Assembly: GCF_003255815.1 (NCBI RefSeq)
Contig: NC_037681.1
Span: 72,565,730-72,629,729 of the forward strand
DNA from: Theropithecus gelada
Taxonomy: Eukaryota > Chordata > Mammalia > Primates > Cercopithecidae
Direction of reading: 5' to 3'
Length of the DNA: 64,000 nt
The position numbers and the translations under genes were made by a program. The notes beneath the pieces are model-generated. The model made no database searches. It saw nothing but the letters and a program-made list of their open reading frames with translations, and was not told the origin of the DNA. This document shows, in pieces, positions 55,934 through 64,000 of this stretch (its first letter is position 1; every line of letters starts with the position of its first letter).

Positions 55934-56351
55934 TGTATTAGTCTACTTTTACATTGTAATAATGAAATAGCTGAGGTTGAGCAGTTTACTTAAAAATTGT
56001 TTAGATGGCTCACTGTTCTGTAAGCTGTACAGGAAGCATGGTGCTGCCATTTGCATTTTGTGAGAGTCTCAGGGAGCTTACAATCATGCCAGAAGGCAAA
56101 AGAGGAGCCAGCACATCACATGGCAAGAGACAAGCGAGAGAAGAGAAGGGGCGGTTCAGACTTTTGTAAACAGCCAGAACTTGCATAATCTAACTGAGCA
56201 AGAAAACTTATTCATCACCAGGGGGATGGCACTATGCCATTCATGAGAAATCCACCCCCATGATTCAGTACCTCCCACTAGACCTCACCTCCACATTGCA
56301 GATGACATTTCAACATGAGATTTGCAGGGGACAAATATCCAAACCATATCA
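55934..56351 (-). mobile_element. Solo MST/MLT1-type LTR (ERVL-MaLR), antisense
   Basis: Starts TGTATTAGTCTACTTTTACA and ends CCAAACCATATCA on the plus strand. The 5-bp duplication GTTCC is exact (55929-55933 and 56352-56356). At 418 bp with AAGCATGGTGCTGCCATTTG, TGAGAAATCCACCCCCATGA, it fits the longer MSTB-type LTR. Confidence 0.9.
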
Positions 56352-56356
56352 GTTCC

Positions 56357-58137
56357 ATATATTTTAATTTAACAATACAGAGGTAGATTGTCTAGGCTGG
56401 TAGAGATGTTACCATCTTCAACTCTTGTCTTCACATTTTGTCCAAATGACTGGCCCAACTCTTTGCGAAGTCTATACTTAGAGTGGCAGGAATGAAGAAA
56501 ACAAGGGAATGTATATCCACATTCATTTTAAGACCATGCATTCCAAGGGAAACACATCATTCTATGCATATAATGCTACCCAGCATATAATCACATGGCC
56601 ACATCTGGACAGAAAAGAGGTCATGGAACATTAGCTGCACAGTCAATCCTTATTCCACTCTATCATATAGAAGTAGGGGAAAATGGCTTTTGGAGAAGGG
56701 TAATAATCTCAATCGCAGTCTTCTTTTTACAGTATCTTTTGTGACACCAGGGAATACCTGTAAGCCCATGTTTCACTTAAAAATCTATTATCTCGGATTC
56801 AGGAAACCCACCCTCATATCAGCATGGTGTTTATACCTTTTAACCTCTAGGTAAGTAATCATTTCAGAAACATTTCACATCTTAAAGTTAACTGAGGTAA
56901 GAAGCAGCATCCATACTCTGGCCCTTAAAATTATACAAGCATGATTTTCCCTAGAACTTTGTCTCTTACATTTTTTTAAATGTACAGTGTTTCCAGATCA
57001 GACACACTCCAATGACAGCTGATAATTAGATTTCTAAATACTTTAATTTTATCTCAGGCTGAGCTCTATCTTAATAATGTAAATTATTTGCAAAGCTGGT
57101 ATACCTAATCTCATTAAATAAAAAGTACCTTTATTATTGAAGCAACTAAAAACTTAGATGTTTATAAAAGGTCTCTTACAGGGTTTCAAACCAAATACAA
57201 CATGGGTTTCAAACAAGATATATTTTGTTTGAAACCTACTTAACTGTATTCATTCTACTGCCAAAATTACTCCTTAGAATCAGGGATTTTTCCCTATGTG
57301 ATTGAATTTATCAACTGATAAGGGCTCAAAGAACATAATGAAATGACTTCCTCTGAACACTTAAATCTGAGGCTTACATGCTCAAATGAACATATTTTAA
57401 GTGTCATCATTTTCACTTTTTAATATTTACTACAAATAGGATACTATACTAGACATCATGATAAATATGGAAATGACTCTTATGTCATATCAAATATCCA
57501 AGTTACTAATGTGAAATCAAAAGGTTTTAGATGGCCAACTATTATAAGAGAGGTAGTAATTGCAATGTGGGGAGAGTGAGAAAGAGATTATTTGTGGCTT
57601 TGAAGGTATCTTGGGGAAAATGCAATTTGATGAGTGTGTTGAATGATTGATGCATAGGATGTGATATGAAAAATGTTCATGACTTTCTAAATCAGAATTT
57701 TATAAAATCTCTTCCGTGCCCTAGTAATTCAAAAAGCAGATAATGCCTAGACAAGCTATCAAAATGAGGTAAAGACATCCTCACCCACCAACCATCACAT
57801 CATGGGATTAATTTTATTTTGGTATTGGAAATGTTATTTTACACAGATTCTTGTTATTTATACAAAGTTTAATTAAATCACTATCAAAAGTGTTTAAGAA
57901 AATTGAATACATATTGAAGGGTTAACTTATTTGGATAATCTTGCATCATAATTGACAATGTAATAGTATTAAACGTATCCATTTTTAGAGGATTATTTTA
58001 TTTTGAAAATATCTTTATTTCACTTTTATGTTTGAAAAACATTTCACTACATTTAGAATTCTAGAATAACAAGTTTTTCTTTTTAGACCTTTAAAAATGT
58101 CATTCCTTTGTCCTGTCCTGTGGACAGATATTTGTCC
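56357..58137. other. Unassigned AT-rich DNA
   Basis: No gene or named repeat. A stem-loop lies at 57205-57236 (listed separately). Confidence 0.4.
57181..57236. repeat. Direct and inverted repeat with a 12-bp stem
   Basis: GGGTTTCAAAC occurs at 57181-57191 and again at 57204-57214. The second copy pairs with its inverse: GGTTTCAAACAA (57205-57216) against TTGTTTGAAACC (57225-57236), with an 8-base loop. Confidence 0.93.
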
Positions 58138-58339
58138 ATTTATTTATTTATTTAGTTAGTTAGTTACATGAGTAAGTTCTTTAGTGGTGATTTGTGAGAC
58201 TTTGGTGCATCCATCACCCGAGTATAATACATTACACTCTATTTTTAGTTGTTTATCCCTTGCCCCCCCGACTCTTCCCCCAAGTCCCCAAAGTCCATTG
58301 TGTCATTTTTATGCCTTTCTGTCCTCATAGCTTAGCTCC

Positions 58340-61300
58340 CACATGTCAGTGAGAACATACGATGTTTGCTTTTCCATTTCTGAGTTACTTCACTTAGAAT
58401 AATAGTATCCAGTCTCATCCATGTTGCTGCAAATGTCATTAATTCATTTATTTTTATGGTTGCATAGTTTGCATATGGTTGCATTTATTTTATGGTTCCA
58501 TCATACAACTATACCACAGTTTCTTTATCCACTAGTTGACTGGTGGGCATTTGGGTTGGTTCCATGATTTTGCAATTACCAATTGTGCTGCTATGAGTGT
58601 GCAAGGATCTTTTTCGTGTAATGACTTATTTTCCTCTGGGTAGATACCTAGAAGTGGGATTGCTGGATCAAATGGTAGTTCTACTTTTAGTTCTTTAAGG
58701 AATTTCCACACTGTTTTCCATAGAGATTGTACTAGTTTATATTCCCACCAGCAGCGCAGAAGTGTTCCCTGATTACCACATCGACGCCAACATCTACTGT
58801 TTCTTGACTTTTTGGTTATTGCCATTCTTATAGGAGTAAGGTGGTATCTCATTGTGGTTTGGATTTGCATTTCCCTAATCATTAGTGATGTGGAGCATTT
58901 TTTCATGATTTTTAGACATTGGCATATCTTCTTTTGAGAATCGTCTATTCATGTCCTTAGCAAACTTTTTGATAGGATTGTCTATTTTTTTCTTACTGAT
59001 TTGTTTGAGTTTGTTGCAGATTCTGGATATTAGTCCTTTGTCAAATATATTTGTTGGGAAGATTTTCTCCCATTCTGTGGGTTGTCTGTTTACTCTGCTG
59101 ACTGTTCCTTTTGCCAAGAAAAGCTCTTTAGTTTAATTAAGTCCCAATTATATATTTTTGCTTTTGTTTTGTTTGGTTTGCTTTTTCTGAGATGGTGCGA
59201 TCTCAGCTCACTGTAACCTCCGCCTCCCAGGTTCAAGCAATTCTCCTGCCTCAGCTTCCTAAGTAGCTGGGATTACACGCATGTGCCAGCATGCCCAGCT
59301 GATTTTTGTATTTTTAGTAGAGATGGGATTTCACCATGTTGGCTAGGCTGGTCTAGAACTCCTAACCTCAAGTGATCTGCCTGCCTCGACCTCCCAAAGT
59401 GCTGGGATTACAGGGTGAGCCACTGTGTCTGGCCTATCTTTCTTTTTATTGCATTTTCTTTTGGGTTGTTGATCATTAAATAAATCCTTGCCTAAGTCAA
59501 TGTCTAGAAAGGTTTTTCCAATGTTATCTTCTGGAATGTTTATAGTTTCAGGTCTTAGGTTTAAGTCTGTGATCCATCTTGGGTTCATTTTTGTATAATG
59601 TGAGAGATGAGGATCCAGTTTCATTCTCTTCCATATGGCTAGCCAATTATCCCAGGACCATTTGTTGAAAAGGGTGTCCTTTTCCCAGTTTGTATTTTTG
59701 TTTGGTTTGTCGAAGATCAGTTGGCTATAAGTATTTGGCTTTATTTCTGGGTTCTCTATTCTGTTCCATTGGTTTATGTGCCTGTTTTTATACCAGTACC
59801 ATGCTGTTTTGGTGACTATGGCATTATAGTATAGTTTGAAATCAGGTAGTGTGATGCCTCCAGATTTGTTCTTTTTTCTTAGTCTTGCTTTGGCTATGAG
59901 GGCTCTTTTTTGGTTTCATATAAATTGTAGAATTGTTTTTTCTAATTCTGTGAAGAATGATGGTGGTATTTTGATGGGGATTGCACTGAATTTGTAGATT
60001 GCTTTTGGCAGTATGGTTATTTTCACAATATTGATTCTACCCATCCATGAGCATGGGTTGTGTTTCCATTTGTTTGTGTCATCTATGATTTCTTTCAGCA
60101 GTGTTTTGTAGTTTTCCTCATAGAGGTCTCAAAACTCTTTGGTTAGGTATATTCCTAAGTACTTAATTTTTTTTTTGCAGCTATTGTAAAAATGGTTGAC
60201 CTGTTTATTTGTTTCTCCACTTGGTCACTGTTAGTGTATAGAAAAGATACTGATTGGGGTACATTAACCTTCTATCCAGAAACTTTGATGAATTCTTTTA
60301 TCAGTTCTAGGAGCTTTCTGGAGGAGTCTTTAGGGTTTTCAAGGTAAACAATCATAGTGTCAGCAAACAGGGACAGTTGGACTTCTTCTTTCCCAATTTG
60401 GATGTCCTTTCTTTCTTTCTCTTGTCTAACTGCTCTGGCTAGGACTTCAGTACTATGTTGAAGAGGAATGGTGAGAATGGGCATTCGTGTCTTGTTCCAG
60501 CTGTCAGAGGGAATGCTTTCAACTTTTCCCCAATCACTATTATGTTGGCTGTGGGTTTGTGATAGATGGCTTTTATTACATTGAAGTATGTCCCTTGTAT
60601 GCCGATTTTGCTGAGAGTTTTAATCATAAAGTGATGCTGGATTTTGTTGAATGTTTTCTCTGAATCTATTGAGATGATCATGTGATTTTTTTTTTTAATT
60701 CTGTGTACGTGGTCTATCATATTTATTGACTTGCCTGTGTTAAACCATCCCTGGATCCCTAGTATGAAACCTACTTGATCATGGTGGATTATTTTTTTGA
60801 TATGTTGTTGGATTAAAAGTTAGCTAGTATTTTGTTAAGGATTTTAGCTTCTATGTTCATCAAGAATATGAGTCTGCAGTTTTCTTTTCTGATTATGTCC
60901 TTTCCTGATTTCAGTATTAGGGTAATGCTGGCTTCATAGAATGAACTAGGTAGGGTTCCTTCCTTCTTTATCCTGTGGAATAATTTCAAAAGTAGTGGTA
61001 CCAGTTCTTCATTGAAAGCCTCATAGAATTCTGCTGTGAATCCATCTAGTCCTGGGCTTTTTATTTTTGGTAATTTTTAAACTACCATTTCAGTCTTGGT
61101 GCTTGTTATTGGTCTGTTCAAGGTATCTAATTCTTTCTGATTTCAGCTAGGAGGGTTGTGTTTTTCCAGGAATTTATCCATCTCTTCTAGGTTTTCTAAT
61201 TTATGTGCATAAAGATGTTCATAGGAGCCTTGAATGATCTTTTGTATTTCAGCGATGTCAGTTGTAATAGCTCCTGTTTCTTTTCTTAATGAGGTTATTT

Positions 61301-62435
61301 TGATTTTCTCTCTTATTTTCTTGGTTAATCTTGCTAATGTCTATCAATTTTATTTATCTTTTCAAAGAACTAGCTTTTTGTTTCATTTATTCTTTGTGTT
61401 GATTTTGTTTTCAATGTCATTTAGTTCTGCTCTGATCTTGGTTATTTCCTTTCTTCTGCTGGGTTTGGGCTTGGTTTGTTCTTGTTTCTCCAGTTCCTTG
61501 AGGTGTGACCTTAACACGTCAGTTTGTGCTCTTTCATTCTTTTTGATGTAGGCATTTAGGGCTATGAACTTTCCTCTTACCACTGCCTTTGCTGTATCCC
61601 AGAGGTTTTAATAGGTTGTGTCATTATTATTGTTCAGTGTAAAAAGTTTTTAATTTCCATCTTGACTTTGTTTTTGACCCAATGCAAATTCAGGAGCAGT
61701 TTAATTTCCATGTATTTTCATGGTTTTGAAAGTTCCTTTTGGACTTGATTTCCAGTTTTATTCCTCTATGGTCTGAGAGGCTGCTTGATACAATTTCAAT
61801 TTTCTTAAATTTATTGAGGCTCATTTTATGGCCTATTATATGGTCTATCTTGAAGAAAGTTCCATCAACTGTTGAATAGAATGTGTATTTTGTGGTTGTT
61901 GGGTGAACTCTTCTGTTAAGCCCATTTGTTCCAAGGTATAGTTTAAATCCATTGTTTATTTGTTGACTTTCTGTCTTGATCACCTGTCCAGTGCTGTCAG
62001 TGGAAGAATTTCTCCACTCTTACTGTGTTGCTGTCTATCTCATTTATTAGGTTTATTAGTAATTGTTTTATAAATTGGGCAGCTCCAGTGTTAGGTGCAT
62101 ATATATTTAGGTTTGTGATCATTTCCTGTTGGACAAGGCCTTTTACCATTATATAATGTTCCTCTTTGTCTCTTTTAACTGCTATTTGTTTTGTCTGATA
62201 TAAGAATAGCTACACCTGATCACTTTTGGTGTTCATTTGCATGAAGCACCTTTTTCCACCCCTTTACTTTAAGTTTATGTGAGTCCTTATGTGTTAGGTT
62301 AGTCTCCTGAAGGCAGAAGAAAGCTGGTTGGTGAGTTCTCATGTATTGTGCAGTTCTGTATCTTTAAATGGAGCATTTAGGTCATTTACATTCAATGTTA
62401 GTATTGAGATGTGAGGTACTATTGCATTCATTGTG
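58340..62435 (-). pseudogene. L1 ORF2 remnant (endonuclease-reverse transcriptase)
   Basis: ORF2 encodes the endonuclease and reverse transcriptase that drive retrotransposition. The readable pieces lie in different frames: the endonuclease C-terminal part at 61690-61983 (SSSLSDHRGIKLEI, keeping the SDH motif), the linker at 61383-61583, the reverse transcriptase at 60439-60720 (motif A reads SIDSEKTFNKIQ, whereas active copies have SIDAEKAFDKIQ) and 60272-60484 (motif C reads FADT instead of FADD, so one catalytic aspartate is lost). The C-terminus is at 58875-59117 and 58532-58906, with a frameshift between. An Alu cuts it at 59182-59434. It cannot make a working protein. Confidence 0.9.
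59182..59434 (-). mobile_element. Alu, antisense, 3'-deleted, nested in L1 ORF2
   Basis: The text goes from CTGAGATGG straight to TGCGATCTCAGCTCACTG, so about 38 bases between the start of the antisense Alu and the 'gcagtgg' stretch are missing. GGTG/TGG microhomology at the join suggests a deletion. The rest is normal to TGTGTCTGGCC. L1 text flanks both sides ('ttgctttt...' before, TTTTATTGCATTTTCTTTTG after), so the Alu is younger than the L1. Confidence 0.93.
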
Positions 62436-62499
62436 CTATTTGTTGCCTGTGTACCTTGGTTTTTTGGGGTTTTGTTTTTGCTTTTGAATTTGTATTTTT

Positions 62500-63510
62500 G
62501 TTTTATAAATCCTGTGTGATTTATGCTTTCAAGAGGTTCTGTTTTGTTGTGTTTCCAGAATTCATTTCAAGATTTAGAGCTCCTTTTAGCAGTTCTTGTA
62601 ATGGTGGCTTGGTAGTGGCTAATTCTCTCAGCATTTGTTTGTACCGAAGAGACTGTATCTTTTCTTAATATATGATGTTTAGTTTCACTGGATACAAAAT
62701 TCTTGGCTGATAATTGTTTTGTGTGAGGAGGCTGAAGTTAGGACCCCAATCCCTTCTAGCTTGTAAGGTTTCTACTGAGAAATCTGCTGTTAATCTGATA
62801 GGTTTTCATTTATAGGTTACCTGGTGCTTTTGTCTCATAGCTCTTAAGATTCTTTCCTTCATCTTAACTTTAGATAACCTGACGACAATGTGCCTAGGCA
62901 ATGACCTTTTTGTGATTAATTTCCAGGTGTTCTTTGTGCTTCTTGTATTAGGATGTTCTGGGTCTCTAGCAAGGCCTGGGACGTTTTCCTCAATTATTCC
63001 CCCAAACAGGTTTTTCAAACTTTTAGGTTTCTTTTCTTCCTCAGAAACACTGATTATTCTTAGGTTTGGTTATTTAACATAATCCCCGACTTCTTGGAGT
63101 CTTTGTTCATATTTCCTTATTCTTTTCTCTTTGTCTTCGTTGGATTGAGTTAATTTGAAGAACTTGTCTTTGAGCTCTGAATTTCTTTTTTCTATTTGTT
63201 CAATTCTATTGCTGAGATTTTCCAGAGCATTTTGCATTTCTGTAAGCGTGTCCAATGTTTCCTGAATTTTTATCTTTTTTTTTTAAGCTATCTATTTCCT
63301 TGAATATTTATTCCTTCACTTCTTGTATCATTTTTTGAATTTCCTTGCATTGGGCTTCACCTTTCTCTGGTGCCTCCATGATTAGCTTAATAAGTAACCT
63401 CCTGATTTCTTTTTCAGTTAAATCAGGGATTTCTTCTAGGTTTGAATCCATTTCTAGTGAACTAGTGTGGTTTTTGAGGGATGTTAAAGAGCCTCATTTT
63501 ATCATATTAC
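62500..63510 (-). pseudogene. L1 ORF1 remnant (RNA-binding chaperone)
   Basis: ORF1 normally makes a trimeric coiled-coil RNA-binding protein. Two frames remain: 63070-63255 (heptad-like MQNALENLSNRIEQIEKR, coiled-coil part) and 62806-63018 (RSLPRHIVVRLSKVKMKER, RNA-binding domain). A stop or frameshift between them breaks the gene. The span of about 1 kb fits a complete ORF1. Confidence 0.85.
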
Positions 63511-64000
63511 CAGAGTTAGTTTTCTGGTTCCTTCTCATCTGCATAGGTTCTGTCGGAGGGAAGGTCTAGGGCTGAATGCTATTGTTCAGATTCTTTTGTC
63601 CCATGGGGTGTTTCCTCGATGTAGTATTCTTCCCCTTTTCCTATGGATGTAGCTTCCTGTGATCCAAACTGCAGTAATTGTTGTCTCTCTTCTGGGTCTA
63701 GCCACCCAGCAAGACTACCTGGCTCGGGGCTGGTACTGGGGGTTGTCTGCACAGAGTCCTGTGATGTGAACCATCTATGGGTCTCTCAGCTGTGGATACC
63801 AGCACCTGTTCCAGAGGAGGTGGCAGAGGGGTGAATGGACTCTTTGAGGATTCTTCGTGTTGGTGATTTAATGATCTATTTTTATGCTGGTTAGCCTCCT
63901 GCCAGGAGGTGGCACTTTCCAGAAAGCATCAGCTGTGGCAGTATGGAGGGGAACCAGTGGTGGGCTGGGCCCTAGAACTCCCAAGATTATATGACCTTTG
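63511..64000 (-). promoter_or_regulatory. Part of the L1 5' UTR (old type)
   Basis: GC-richer DNA upstream of ORF1, where the L1 internal promoter resides. It does not resemble the L1PA 5' UTR as I recall it, so an older type is likely. It continues past the window. Short plus frames here (63345-63569, 63643-63834) are not credible genes. Confidence 0.6.

Larger units (their letters stand above)
58138..64000 (-). mobile_element. Near-full-length L1 (L1PB/L1MA-like), antisense, 5' end off-window
   Basis: An antisense L1 of at least 5.6 kb (without its Alu): 3' UTR about 58138-58340, ORF2 about 58340-62435, ORF1 about 62500-63510, and part of the 5' UTR from about 63510 to the window edge. The 3' UTR text (TTACATGAGTAAGTTCTTTA, TTTGGTGCATCCATCACCCG) is of the L1PB/older primate type. 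ORF2 DNA without the Alu is about 3.84 kb, just what a complete ORF2 of about 1,275 codons needs, so this was a full-length insertion. Many frameshifts, stops and an Alu have killed it. The target-site duplication cannot be checked because the 5' end lies outside. Confidence 0.93.

Noticed and set aside
1..64000. CRISPR arrays, tRNA or rRNA genes, operons, riboswitches, prokaryotic systems
   Set aside because: The sequence is primate nuclear DNA. Direct repeats are microsatellites or local duplications with no regular spacers, and no cloverleaf or rRNA text was recognised.

Overview
The window looks like non-coding primate DNA, most likely human. Several independent Alu insertions (one AluY-like), THE1/MST elements and a HERV-W-type LTR (LTR17) point to an Old World monkey, ape or human genome. 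The sequence is AT-rich, and I found no host gene I can defend: no multi-exon structure, tRNA, rRNA or CpG island. The longest open frames are either inside retroelements or no longer than chance allows. It reads as intergenic or deep-intronic sequence. Family names are from memory of consensus sequences, not from a database search.

Layout. 0-4.1 kb: an L1 3' end, a solo MaLR LTR, an L2 piece and a nearly complete antisense THE1 provirus. 4-11.8 kb: mostly unassigned AT-rich DNA with one antisense L2. 11.8-17.6 kb: three Alus, MIRs and L2 fragments, with a repeat-poor block at 14.6-16.05 kb. 19.4-21.7 kb: an L1 3' half split by an unclassified insert, then a tiny L1 tail. 21.8-26.9 kb: L2, an MST LTR and three MIRs. 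27-30 kb: an old L1M carrying an MLT1 LTR, an AluY and a hairpin-rich minisatellite. 30-35.4 kb: unassigned DNA, an L1M split by an Alu, and a long L2. 35.4-42.5 kb: mostly unassigned, with an MST LTR, an Alu and a near-identical 72-bp dispersed pair. 42.5-50.3 kb: MLT1-type LTRs, L2s and a second, internally deleted THE1. 50.3-54.1 kb: repeat-poor. 54.1-56.4 kb: a solo HERV-W LTR and an MST LTR. 58.1 kb to the end: an antisense, near-full-length but dead L1 with an Alu inside ORF2.

The elements do not act together as a pathway. What they record is insertion history: old L2, MIR and L1M were interrupted by MLT1, then by MST/THE1 and Alu, and LTR17 arrived late. Exact or one-mismatch target-site duplications date and delimit many of them. 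I see no defence system, gene cluster or other new biological system. The parts most worth a second look are the 72-bp pair (37709-37780 and 40497-40568), the hairpin minisatellite in L1M (27.42-27.60 kb), a 15-bp perfect inverted repeat (44510-44541), two inserts I could not classify (about 19.7-20.5 kb and 49.17-49.76 kb), and diverged collinear duplications at 30.5/31.2 kb and 36.7/37.25 kb.
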